14,318 nt of DNA. Origin: Nitrospirota bacterium. Its GTDB lineage: Bacteria; Nitrospirota; Nitrospiria; Nitrospirales; Nitrospiraceae. The translations under genes and the position numbers were made by a program. The notes under the pieces were generated by a model, which did not search any database, had not been told where the DNA came from, and saw only the letters and a list, made by a program, of their open reading frames with translations. Every line of letters begins with the position of its first letter. Position 1 is the stretch's first letter. Of this stretch, positions 7,227 to 14,318 are shown in pieces. The stretch is from contig JACRQB010000091.1 of the NCBI GenBank assembly GCA_016222925.1, positions 1 to 14,318 on the forward strand. Direction: 5' to 3'.

Positions 7227-8009
7227 ATGGTCAGTGAGTTATTACGCGTGGTTCAGAGATTCCAGTACCACTTGACGGCAGTCTGTCTGAGCCTCATTGC
7301 GACTGGTGGGTGTACGGAAAGTCGTCTTCCACATACGTCGGCGGACATGGTATCGAGACCGGTGGTGCTTCCGATGGGTCCGATACCAGATCAGTCTGTG
7401 AAGTACGTTCTCGTGCCGGGTGACGTGGTGGAGATCAAGTTCTTCTATCATTCCCAGCTGAATGAGCGGACCCCTATCAGGCCTGACGGACGCATTGCGC
7501 TGCAACTGATCGACGATGTCCAAGCCTCGGGCCTGACCCCTATGCAACTGGATAGGGCACTCACAGAGGCCTATGCTCGCCATATCAAAGACCCGGAATT
7601 ATCGGTCCTGGTCAAGGAGTTCGCCCAACGCCAGGTCTATGTGGGTGGCGAAGTGCACAACCCCGGACTAATCAGATCGCCGGAATCGATCAGCGTATTA
7701 CGCGCTATATTCCAATCCGGGGGATTCAAGGATACCGGCAATCTCGAAAGCGTGGTGATCCTTCGCTACAATGGCACGCCCACGCCGGAGTTCAGGATTG
7801 TCGACTTGAAAACGGCCTTGAAGTATGGCTCAGAGCAACAGGATATTTGGCTGCAATCGTATGATGTCGTTTATGTTCCAAAGACGTACATCGCCACAGC
7901 CAATCAGTTCATGTCCGAATACATCGATAAGATGATTCCGATACAGCGGTCTATTGGCGTCTTTTGGAATTTCTTCCCTGGAGGAGGCAATACCGTCCTT
8001 GGACGGTGA
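7227..8009 (+). CDS. Polysaccharide export protein, Wza-type (second copy)
   Basis: About 260 residues with the same architecture as the preceding gene: a signal segment ending TGGC (Cys29 as possible lipid site, though the lipobox is imperfect), Poly_export (YVLVPGDVVEIKFFY, PIRPDGRIALQLIDDV), SLBB (RQVYVGGEVHNPGLI) and a shared tail (TYIATANQFMSEYIDKMIP). I prefer the ATG at 7227 because it gives a normal signal peptide with a short basic n-region. The ATG at 7185 would add 14 residues. The two proteins match over nearly their whole length after the signal peptide, with the strongest identity around the SLBB domain and C-terminus. Unlike the first copy it ends with a Gly-rich extension (FPGGGNTVLGR). 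It precedes the chain-length protein by 9 bases. Two different protomers could form a mixed channel, or one may be specialised; neither can be decided here. Confidence 0.92.
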   Translation: MVSELLRVVQRFQYHLTAVCLSLIATGGCTESRLPHTSADMVSRPVVLPMGPIPDQSVKYVLVPGDVVEIKFFYHSQLNERTPIRPDGRIALQLIDDVQASGLTPMQLDRALTEAYARHIKDPELSVLVKEFAQRQVYVGGEVHNPGLIRSPESISVLRAIFQSGGFKDTGNLESVVILRYNGTPTPEFRIVDLKTALKYGSEQQDIWLQSYDVVYVPKTYIATANQFMSEYIDKMIPIQRSIGVFWNFFPGGGNTVLGR

Positions 8010-8018
8010 AGGGGTGCT

Positions 8019-9587
8019 ATGGCATACGCTGGAACCGAAGAGAGCTCCGTATCACTCCGCGATGTGTTGTTTGTCCTATTCTGGCATCGGACCACGATTC
8101 TGCTTATCGCATGCGCGGTCTTTGGTGGAGTGTTGGTCGGGCTGTTTCTCTGGGAGGAGAGCTATGAGGCACGGGCGAGCATCCTGGTTAAATTGGGCCG
8201 ACAGGGTATGACCTTGAACGCGGTCCTGCCGCCGTCGTCCCAGCAGTCGGGCATTCCTGTGGGAGTTCGGAAGGAAGACGTGAACAGCGAGATCGAGATC
8301 TTACAGAACCGCGCCTTAATCGAGCAGGCCGTCACAAAATTGGGGCCCGAGTTTTTCTTTCCGGAATCCCAGCCGCCCGAGGCCCTGATCCCCTGGGTCA
8401 AGTACATGGTCAAGCAAGGTCTCGGAAACGTGAGGAAAGGGATCACGGAGGTTCTCATTGCGGTGGACCTCAAAACACGGATTTCTCCACGAGAGCAAGC
8501 GATTCTGTCTGTTCAAGACGGACTTGCAGCCAAAGTCATTCGTGATTCTGACGTGATTGAGCTGATATTCAAGTGGGGGTCACCTGAGCTTGCTCAAGCA
8601 ACACTAGAGGCTTTGGTGGCGCTCTATCTCGAGCGCCATGTCGAAACGCACAGATCTTCTGAAGCCCCTGCCTTCCTTCATAAACAGGTGGAGACGATCA
8701 AGGCACGCCTCCAAGATTCGGAAGAGAAACTGGAGGCCTTGAAAAAGAAGCAGAACATCACCAACTTCGGTGATCAACAGAAGTTTCTGCTGGGAGAAAC
8801 CACAAAGGTTAAGGCCCTGCTGAAACAGGCAGAAACCGAACAGGCTGAGATTTCGTCCAAGCTCACTCAGCTGCGTGACCGGCTCAAGTCACAGCCTGAG
8901 TATATTGAGGTCACCAAAGACCAAGCTCGGAACACGCTCCTGGACTCTCTCAAACAGCGTTTGCTGGATCTTGAGATGGAGAAGATGAAACAAGAGGCCC
9001 GTTTTGAGTCGACGAGCCGCCCTGTGCGGGAGGTGGAGGACAAAATTCAAGAGGTGAAGTCGCGGCTCTCACAAGAAAGCACGAGAGTGATGGACCGGGT
9101 CACCACCGGATTAAATGTGGTGTATCAAGAAACACGGAAAGATATGTTGTTGAGCGAAGTCGCACTCATTGCCCTTCAGGTGAAACGCGAGACATTATTC
9201 AATCACCTTGGCGCCTATACCAAGGAACTTGGGCAATTGCAGTCATACGATATGGAACTCAATCGCCTTCAGCGGCAGATCAAGCTTGATGAAGAGAGTT
9301 TTGTGCTCTACAAACGCAAGCTTGAGGAATCGGAAATCTCCACTCTTCTGGATACGGAGAAAGTGGTAAATGTACGGGTGGTTGAGCCAGCTTTGGCAGG
9401 TGCCGTACCTGTGAACCAAAAAAAGAAGAGCCTGATTCTGTTGTTGGGAGGTGTCGTAAGTCTCTTTGTCGGCGTGTGCGGCGCCTATTTCCTGGAGTAC
9501 ATTGACCACTCGCTGCGCTCTCCGGAGCATGTCACTCGGTATCTTGGTTTGCGAGTCTTGGCGTCCGTCGAGGAGGCAAAGGGATGA
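8019..9587 (+). CDS. Wzz/GNVR chain-length and export co-polymerase (Wzc N-terminal type)
   Basis: About 522 residues. The inner-membrane Wzz domain starts at SVSLRDVLFVLFWHRTT, with a first membrane segment at about 22-44. The periplasmic part has YEARASILVKLGRQ and VNSEIEILQNRALIEQAV, then long coiled coils (about 215-400) rich in Lys, Glu and Gln. A second membrane segment (about 471-494) follows VVEPALAGAVPVNQKKK, the usual GNVR-side proline-rich motif. The chain ends in a short cytoplasmic tail without a kinase domain; the ATPase is encoded separately by the next gene, which overlaps its stop by four bases (ATGA). This split arrangement is common outside enterobacteria. The protein sets chain length and links polymerisation to the export channel. 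GGGG lies four bases before the ATG. Confidence 0.93.
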   Translation: MAYAGTEESSVSLRDVLFVLFWHRTTILLIACAVFGGVLVGLFLWEESYEARASILVKLGRQGMTLNAVLPPSSQQSGIPVGVRKEDVNSEIEILQNRALIEQAVTKLGPEFFFPESQPPEALIPWVKYMVKQGLGNVRKGITEVLIAVDLKTRISPREQAILSVQDGLAAKVIRDSDVIELIFKWGSPELAQATLEALVALYLERHVETHRSSEAPAFLHKQVETIKARLQDSEEKLEALKKKQNITNFGDQQKFLLGETTKVKALLKQAETEQAEISSKLTQLRDRLKSQPEYIEVTKDQARNTLLDSLKQRLLDLEMEKMKQEARFESTSRPVREVEDKIQEVKSRLSQESTRVMDRVTTGLNVVYQETRKDMLLSEVALIALQVKRETLFNHLGAYTKELGQLQSYDMELNRLQRQIKLDEESFVLYKRKLEESEISTLLDTEKVVNVRVVEPALAGAVPVNQKKKSLILLLGGVVSLFVGVCGAYFLEYIDHSLRSPEHVTRYLGLRVLASVEEAKG

Positions 9588-10363
9588 ACCCCTACGAACA
9601 CGAGCAACGCACAACGTATGAACGACTTCGAGGAAGTCTCGTGGCGTGGACGGGGACCAAGCAAGTCATTATGGTGGCCAGTGCTGTTCATGGTGAAGGC
9701 ACGACAACAGTCACGTCACGGTTGGCTGCGACGATGGCCCGCACGTCGATCGGGGATGTGTTGGCTGTCGATCTGAATCTTGCACGACCGCAGCTTCATG
9801 AAGTATTTGGCGTCAAGAATTCCGTAGGACTGAAAGAGATGTTGCGTGGGCGTGCTGAGCTTGGAGATGTGCTCCAGTCAACAGAACTCTCCAATCTTAA
9901 AGTGCTTCCGGTCGGAGGGGAGCAAGGTCTTGAATCGACAAACGAGGCCCTGTCCGACAGGGAGCGAGTGGACACGGATGCTGGGGGGGGCGACAAATCC
10001 TATAGAGATGACCCTGCAGGGTCATCTCTGGGTAGGCTGCGGGGGACGGACAGGCAGAATCAAATGGTTGCTCAGCCTCTGCGCCATGTCGATGTTCAGT
10101 ACTACCATCCTTCATTTGCCTTGATGCGTGAACGGTTCGACTTCACCTTGCTCGATGCACCTCCTATTACTCTGGACCCTGAAAGTGCGTCCTTAGCGAG
10201 ATGGACGGATGGCGTCATCCTGGTGGTTCATGCTGGTAAGACACGATGGGAGGTCGTTGAGCAGGCCAAGATCCAACTACAACTGGCTGGGGCTAAGCTC
10301 TTGGGAGTCGTGCTGAACCGAAGAAGATTTGCCATTCCTCAGTGGCTCTATAGCAGTTTGTAG
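9584..10363 (+). CDS. BY-kinase-like P-loop ATPase, CpsD/CapB type, degenerate
   Basis: About 259 residues, partner of the preceding chain-length protein, whose stop it overlaps. Intact relatives bind ATP and phosphorylate tyrosines to cycle the co-polymerase. Visible motifs are the P-loop region SAVHGEGTTTVTSRLA (33-48), the Walker A' region VLAVDLNLARP (59-69), and Walker B FTLLDAPPI (187-195). The P-loop lysine expected after GEG is Thr40, and the second Walker A' Asp is Asn. There is no C-terminal tyrosine cluster; the chain ends WLYSSL. Between LKVLPVGG and HPSFALMRERFDF an extra stretch of about 45 residues (about 121-165) is low in hydrophobic residues and contains a DNA palindrome. 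The frame stays open throughout, so the gene could make a protein. It may be a pseudo-kinase or a structural partner. Family membership is firm; activity is doubtful. Confidence 0.88.
   Translation: MNPYEHEQRTTYERLRGSLVAWTGTKQVIMVASAVHGEGTTTVTSRLAATMARTSIGDVLAVDLNLARPQLHEVFGVKNSVGLKEMLRGRAELGDVLQSTELSNLKVLPVGGEQGLESTNEALSDRERVDTDAGGGDKSYRDDPAGSSLGRLRGTDRQNQMVAQPLRHVDVQYYHPSFALMRERFDFTLLDAPPITLDPESASLARWTDGVILVVHAGKTRWEVVEQAKIQLQLAGAKLLGVVLNRRRFAIPQWLYSSL
9949..10054. repeat. Palindromic element within the ATPase gene, with outer inverted repeats
   Basis: CCTGTCCG at 9949-9956 is the exact reverse complement of CGGACAGG at 10047-10054, bracketing about 106 bases. Inside is a perfect 26-bp palindrome at 10004-10029, each half being AGAGATGACCCTG read inward. 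It extends imperfectly to CCTA and TAGG on either side. A run of eight G lies at 9983-9990. A small hairpin, CCCTGTC with GACAGGG, overlaps the left end (9948-9962). The block coincides with the extra residues that the kinase family normally lacks, so it looks like an insertion translated in frame. It could be a REP/MITE-like or RPE-like repeat. Confidence 0.7.
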
Positions 10364-10371
10364 GAAGAACC

Positions 10372-11496
10372 ATGTCGTACATCGTTTCATCACAGCACGA
10401 TGGGATTCCTGTCCTTTTGTTCTTTACGGGGTGGAAGGGCTGGGCCGCACTTGCCTTACTCATTTCCCTGATCTATGGGATCTATACAGGGACTCTGAAT
10501 GCCGAGACACCCGCTCCTGGGCGGGCCGCTGCTGGTTGGGTTCATGGCTCTCTACGACCAGTTCTTGAGTCGAATCAGACCACAGTGGACGGTATACCTG
10601 GTGATCCATCGGTCATTAAAGATCCAACGAGTGGATCAGGGTACGTTATGTATTATGGCGCCGCGAAAGGGGATTTTTCAGATCCGCTGATTCGCATCTT
10701 TCGAGCGACCTCCAAGGACGGGATGCAGTGGACTCGTTCAGACCGTCCCGTATTAGAACCAACACCAGGCGCATGGGATACCACCAATACAGAGACCCCG
10801 TGTGTCATCGTCCTGCCGGATAAATCGCTACGCATGTACTACTCAGGCGCGGTTGACCCGAAGGATGAACGGTTTCAAGTCGGGTATGCAATCTCTAAGA
10901 ACGGAATAACGTGGACAAAGCCCGCCAATAATCCAGTCATTGTCCGTGGAGCATCGGGATCATTCGACAGCTATTCGGCCATGGATCCCAGCGTCGTCCT
11001 GAAGGGCGATACCTACTACATGTGGTACATGGGCATCTCCGATGCGATGAAAACCGCCATTGGACTTGCGAAAAGTCCTGATGGCATGCGATGGACCAAA
11101 GTCGGTCTCGTTCTCAGCCTCGAGTCTGAGCGGCAGGACCCAAACGATATCGGGGTGACCAATCCAAATGTCGTCTGGAATGGGAAGTCATTCGAGATGT
11201 TCTATACGTTGCTCGGGGCGGACGGAACCACGGCGGGACCTATTTTCCATGCTGTTTCTGATGATGGAGAGCATTGGAAAAAGGATGCCGAGCCAGTGTT
11301 GGGACGCGGTATGGGAGGACATTGGACGTCTCGGACAGTGAGCTCTCCTAGCGTTCTGATAGAAGGTGACAAACTGCTGATGTGGTACGCGGGCATGCAT
11401 ACCGACGGGAAGTCGTTCCTTGATGCAGGGATTGGCTACTTGTCGAAGCCGTTGATCAGTACTACTCAGTCCCCGAAGCCCCCGGCTCCCAAGTGA
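10372..11496 (+). CDS. Membrane-anchored five-bladed beta-propeller, glycosidase-like
   Basis: About 374 residues. AGGAAG lies five bases before the ATG at 10372. A hydrophobic segment at about 11-40 (VLLFFTGWKGWAALALLISL) should act as a signal anchor or signal peptide, with a possible cleavage site after NA at about 43-44. The rest is built of repeats of about 60 residues: SKDGMQWTRSDRPVL at 114, SKNGITWTKPANNPVI at 175, SPDGMRWTKVG at 235 and SDDGEHWKKDAEPVL at 296. Each is accompanied by MYYGA/MWYMG-like strands and DPSV or SPSV motifs. This is the pattern of the five-bladed propellers of GH43/GH32/GH130-related proteins. The catalytic acids cannot be assigned by eye, so hydrolase, phosphorylase or mere sugar binding all remain open. 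In an export operon, trimming or binding of the polysaccharide in the periplasm or at the surface is the natural inference. Confidence 0.85.
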   Translation: MSYIVSSQHDGIPVLLFFTGWKGWAALALLISLIYGIYTGTLNAETPAPGRAAAGWVHGSLRPVLESNQTTVDGIPGDPSVIKDPTSGSGYVMYYGAAKGDFSDPLIRIFRATSKDGMQWTRSDRPVLEPTPGAWDTTNTETPCVIVLPDKSLRMYYSGAVDPKDERFQVGYAISKNGITWTKPANNPVIVRGASGSFDSYSAMDPSVVLKGDTYYMWYMGISDAMKTAIGLAKSPDGMRWTKVGLVLSLESERQDPNDIGVTNPNVVWNGKSFEMFYTLLGADGTTAGPIFHAVSDDGEHWKKDAEPVLGRGMGGHWTSRTVSSPSVLIEGDKLLMWYAGMHTDGKSFLDAGIGYLSKPLISTTQSPKPPAPK

Positions 11497-11511
11497 TGCT
11501 GGCATACTTTT

Positions 11512-11534
11512 GGCCACTCTAACGCGCGAGTGCC
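11512..11534 (+). terminator. Possible weak hairpin after the propeller gene
   Basis: GGC-ACTC (11512-11519, one C bulged) can pair with GAGTGCC (11528-11534) around an eight-base loop. Only GGTTTG follows, so there is no proper U-run. It sits in the 81-base gap before the flippase gene, the largest gap in the second half of the operon. It may cause partial termination or mRNA processing, or be chance. Confidence 0.2.
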
Positions 11535-11577
11535 GGTTTGAAAATTAGGTGCTCTGGCAACGTCTGAATAATCGCCT

Positions 11578-12972
11578 ATGTTCAAGGTCACTTCCTCCAG
11601 TCTCCCTCCCACTCCCTTCTCCATTTCCGATACCGGAACGAGTGATGCTTCCGAAGCCATCAGATCTTCGGACGGTGAATGGTCACTGTTAAAGCAGCTC
11701 ACCGTCGTGACGCTCGGACGTGGAATCGGTTTTGCACTCGCGATGGGAACCAATATCCTCCTCGTCCGTCTCCTGGGTCCTGCAGAGTATGGGTTCTTGG
11801 CCTTGTCCCTCGCTCTTATCACCATGTGTGTCGGGATCCTTTCCGAGGCTCTGGATGTCGCTCTCTTGCGGTTCTTGCCGCTCCAGCTCGCAGCCAATTC
11901 TGGTCGAGCGAAGCTGTATTTTCTGAGCGCAGTGATACTCAAGGGGATATTCATGGCGGGGCTTATCATCGTGGGGTTTCTGGCCATGGATTCAGTCGGG
12001 ATCTGGTTGTCTCTCACGGAGGGCCGAACGGAACTCTTGAGCTGGACCTTGGTTGGAGTGGCCGGGACCATGCTCCTCCGATCCTGCGTGGCGTACTATC
12101 AAGCGACTCACCAGCTCAGGCGCTTTGTCTATGCGGAACTTTGTCATACGTTGGGCAAACTCATTTTTGTCGGTTCTTGTGCGGCGATGGGAGTGCTGAC
12201 GGCTACCAATGCGGTGGCGGGGCTCGGACTTATTGCACTGGTGGTGGGAGTCATCACATGTGGCTATCTGGTCAAGAGCGAAGGGATCGCGCTGAAATTG
12301 GCGCCCGAACAAACGGCGGAGGTCTGGCATTTCACAAAGTGGGTCATGCTGAGCTTTACCATTGCCACCGTTTATAGTCGTGCGGATATTCCCTTGTTGG
12401 CGCATTTTCGTGGGGCTACCGAGGTTGGACATTATTCTGCCGCCATCACTCTTTCTTCCGTCTCGGAAATCATTCTCTCGTTCGCGGGGGGCGCCGTGAC
12501 CCCTAAGATCATGGTGTGGATGGAACAAGGACGGATGACAGACTTTCTCAGACGGTGCCTCCTCTACGGGATTGCCCCTTGCCTCGTCGCTATTGGTGCG
12601 GTGTGGGTACTCGCGGAACCGGTCATTGGGTTGCTGTATAGCGAAACCTATCGGCCGACAGTGTTCTTGTTCCAAATTCTCTCGACGGGAACATTGTTAT
12701 GGTGTTTGGCTCTGCCCTTGGCCGCACCGCTGGTTTGCATGCACCGTCCTCGGTGGGAGGTGCTGCAAAATATCCTAGTGTTGCTGCTCATGGCAGGAGG
12801 GAGTGTCCTATTGATTCCGTCCTACGGCGCGATCGGAACCGCGTATTTGGTATCGGGCCTTAAGATCCTGACGACGGTGATATCGCTCTGGCTGGCCTTC
12901 AAGGTGGCGGCGACTGTCCAGGTTCCTTATGGGATGACAGGCGCACATGGAAGGGAAGAAGGTATGTCGTGA
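11578..12972 (+). CDS. Wzx-type polysaccharide flippase (MOP superfamily)
   Basis: About 464 residues with roughly twelve hydrophobic segments. After a polar, Ser/Thr-rich N-terminus of about 35 residues come LLKQLTVVTLGRGIGFALAM and ILLVRLLGPAEYGFLAL, the typical opening of Wzx/RfbX-like proteins. It should move the lipid-linked repeat unit from the inner to the outer face of the cytoplasmic membrane. Charged residues lie between helices, as in VARLR-like loops, and the C-terminal helices (ILVLLLMAGGSVLLIPSYGAIGTAYLV) close the fold. The ATG at 11578 has no clear ribosome site. The ending GMS shares four bases with the GTG start of the next gene (GTGA). Presence of a flippase together with Wza- and Wzz-type proteins points to the Wzx/Wzy route. 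No separate Wzy polymerase is seen in the window. Confidence 0.92.
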   Translation: MFKVTSSSLPPTPFSISDTGTSDASEAIRSSDGEWSLLKQLTVVTLGRGIGFALAMGTNILLVRLLGPAEYGFLALSLALITMCVGILSEALDVALLRFLPLQLAANSGRAKLYFLSAVILKGIFMAGLIIVGFLAMDSVGIWLSLTEGRTELLSWTLVGVAGTMLLRSCVAYYQATHQLRRFVYAELCHTLGKLIFVGSCAAMGVLTATNAVAGLGLIALVVGVITCGYLVKSEGIALKLAPEQTAEVWHFTKWVMLSFTIATVYSRADIPLLAHFRGATEVGHYSAAITLSSVSEIILSFAGGAVTPKIMVWMEQGRMTDFLRRCLLYGIAPCLVAIGAVWVLAEPVIGLLYSETYRPTVFLFQILSTGTLLWCLALPLAAPLVCMHRPRWEVLQNILVLLLMAGGSVLLIPSYGAIGTAYLVSGLKILTTVISLWLAFKVAATVQVPYGMTGAHGREEGMS

Positions 12973-13961
12973 CGACACCTCGAGTGACCATCAGTATCCC
13001 GAGTTACAATTATGGACGATTTATCGGTCGGACTATTGAAAGCGTGCTTGCGCAAGACTATTCCGACTATGAGGTTCTTGTGATCGACGATGCCTCCAAA
13101 GACAATAGTGCGGAGGTTGTCGGTCGTTACCGAGATCCACGCATTCAGTACATCCAGAATCCGATCAATATCGGGCAGTTCGCGACGATCAACAAAGCGC
13201 TTTATCTTGGACGGGGCGAGTACTTTATCAACCTGGCCTCAGACGATGTCTGGTACCCGGGTCTACTCCGGCGAGCGATGGACCTCTTGGAGGCCTATCC
13301 GAAACTGGCAGCGGTCCATACAGCAGAGTATTGCATCGATTCGGATGATCAGAAACTGACGATCAATACGGCGGCCTATCCTGCCTATGCGGAAGGGGCC
13401 CAGGCATTCCGGGCTTTCTTCTGTGGTGGGTGGCATTTCTCTTTTTCTTCGTGCGTGATGCGGCGGTCAATTGCACTTCGACAGGGTGGATTTGATCGCG
13501 CATTCGGCGAATTCGCCGATTCGGCGATGTTTGTACGGCTCTGTGGAAGCGGCGATATCGCGTTTCAGCATGATTGCCTTGTTGGATATCGCCTCCACGG
13601 AACCAGTGTCAGCGACAACATGTTCGTGCGTGCGGATGACTGGTTTCGGCAGCAACGGCAGTTCATCGATCGTGTCTTCTCGTGGGATGAATTAGCACGT
13701 CCCTCCTTTGCAGCACTGAAAGAGGAGGCCGTGGAGGAACTGGCTAAGTTGATGGTGCGGCGTGCTCATCTCGTCCGTCTTGCCGCAGGTCGCAGACAAG
13801 TGTGGCAGATCGTTCGCCATGCCTGGTCGATGAGCCCTCGTGCAGTCGTAGCCCCACACCTTTGGAGCAGGGCCCTTCTGAGTTGGCTGCTTCCTGAGCA
13901 CATCCTTCGCGACTTGCAGCGGCGAAAAAGGAATCGCATCTTAGCGATGGCCAATGGATAA
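12969..13961 (+). CDS. Family 2 glycosyltransferase
   Basis: About 330 residues. The GT-A fold opens with VTISIPSYNYGRFIGRTIES. VIDDASKDNS carries the nucleotide-binding Asp pair (about 40-41), and ASDDVW at about 90-95 holds the metal-binding motif (SDD in place of DxD). FGEFADSAMFVRL is in the position of the usual catalytic ED region, though the motif reads FADSAM. YRLHGTSVS follows, as in many GT2 enzymes of polysaccharide clusters. No membrane segment is obvious, so it acts on lipid-linked acceptors at the cytoplasmic face. The GTG at 12969 overlaps the flippase stop (GTGA), with GAAGG about six bases upstream. It is the only clear glycosyltransferase in the window. Donor and acceptor are not predictable. 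Confidence 0.92.
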   Translation: MTTPRVTISIPSYNYGRFIGRTIESVLAQDYSDYEVLVIDDASKDNSAEVVGRYRDPRIQYIQNPINIGQFATINKALYLGRGEYFINLASDDVWYPGLLRRAMDLLEAYPKLAAVHTAEYCIDSDDQKLTINTAAYPAYAEGAQAFRAFFCGGWHFSFSSCVMRRSIALRQGGFDRAFGEFADSAMFVRLCGSGDIAFQHDCLVGYRLHGTSVSDNMFVRADDWFRQQRQFIDRVFSWDELARPSFAALKEEAVEELAKLMVRRAHLVRLAAGRRQVWQIVRHAWSMSPRAVVAPHLWSRALLSWLLPEHILRDLQRRKRNRILAMANG

Positions 13962-14318
13962 ATGACCATGGTGACTTCGGAGCCTACCCATCCCACCACA
14001 TTTGGAGCGACGCCTCCTGACTTTGTCGTGTGCCCTTCCTGCAAGGGCCGATTGGCCAGGCATGAGCTTTCTCTACGGTGCCAGTTGTGTCGACGTACCT
14101 ATGAGTGGCTCGATGGAGTGCTCCACTTGCTCGCCGAACCAGGCATGCGGTTTGAGGATGTTCCTAATGAGGAGCGAGATCTACTGGAAGAACGGGCTAA
14201 TGCGTACTCGACCCAGCACTATTACCTGCCATTTCTGAGAGACTTGTTTGGCCAAAAGCGAGTCTCTGCCTCAGATCACTCGTTTCGTGTTCTCTTCAAT
14301 GGGTGCGGGGTTGGTGTG
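13962..14318 (+). CDS. SAM methyltransferase with N-terminal zinc ribbon, cut by right edge
   Basis: The ATG at 13962 directly follows the glycosyltransferase stop (TAAATG), and the frame is open for 119 codons to the window end. A Trm112-like zinc ribbon has two CxxC pairs, CPSC (24-27) and CQLC (40-43), followed by YEWLDGVLHLL, a typical ending for this domain. Further on, ANAYSTQHYYLPFLRDLFG leads into VLFNGCGVG, which fits motif I of class I SAM-dependent methyltransferases. Such proteins are frequent in polysaccharide clusters, where they may methylate sugars or lipid-linked intermediates. An in-frame ATG at 13968 is an alternative start. The catalytic domain is almost entirely missing here, so the target is unknown. 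Confidence 0.85.
   Translation, partial: MTMVTSEPTHPTTFGATPPDFVVCPSCKGRLARHELSLRCQLCRRTYEWLDGVLHLLAEPGMRFEDVPNEERDLLEERANAYSTQHYYLPFLRDLFGQKRVSASDHSFRVLFNGCGVGV

Noticed and set aside
11466..12675. Two - strand ORFs of about 200 and 227 codons
   Set aside because: They lie opposite the flippase gene, which has clear membrane segments and a family opening. Their own products are Arg/Pro/His-rich, as antisense shadows usually are.
1..14318. CRISPR array, tRNA, rRNA or insertion-sequence transposase
   Set aside because: I found no regularly spaced direct repeats, no tRNA-like cloverleaf and no transposase motif in any gene.

Overview
The window is one long cell-surface polysaccharide (exopolysaccharide or capsule) locus. 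Every confident gene, from about 763 to the right edge, lies on the + strand, mostly with overlapping or near-touching ends. The organism is Gram-negative: there are two outer-membrane Wza-type export proteins, a Wzz/Wzc-type inner-membrane chain-length protein, a partner ATPase and a Wzx-type flippase. Base composition is moderately GC-rich and GTG/GTGA-type junctions are common. I cannot fix the taxon from sequence alone. A Nitrospirota-like or proteobacterial host is only a guess.

Layout. (1) 1-762 holds no confident + strand gene. On the - strand there is a 42-codon ORF (323-451) with a good ribosome site, overlapping by ATGA a second ORF (1-326) that runs off the left edge. A perfect hairpin with 19-bp arms (693-733) sits just before the operon. 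(2) 763-4569 is a nucleotide-sugar cassette: two extended SDR epimerase/dehydratases, the second close to LegB-type 4,6-dehydratases, and two sugar-1-phosphate nucleotidyltransferases, the second with a left-handed beta-helix tail. (3) 4740-5281 is a phosphoglycosyl transferase (the enzyme that starts repeat-unit assembly on the lipid carrier). It is broken by an internal deletion that removes the catalytic Asp-Glu segment and shifts the frame. (4) 5283-6380 is a radical SAM/SPASM-like protein. (5) 6405-10363 is the export and chain-length module: two tandem paralogous Poly_export/SLBB proteins, a coiled-coil Wzz/GNVR protein, and a BY-kinase-like ATPase. The ATPase lacks the Walker A lysine and carries an in-frame insert containing a 26-bp perfect palindrome and an 8-G run. 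(6) 10372-11496 is a membrane-anchored five-bladed beta-propeller related to glycoside hydrolase/phosphorylase families. (7) 11578 to the end is a Wzx-like flippase, a family 2 glycosyltransferase, and the start of a zinc-ribbon SAM methyltransferase cut by the right edge.

Together the genes fit a Wzx/Wzy-dependent pathway: sugar activation, lipid-linked assembly, flipping, then export under chain-length control. No Wzy polymerase is visible. Since the initiating transferase here looks dead, either another copy elsewhere in the genome supplies that step, or the deletion is an assembly error, or the locus is decaying.
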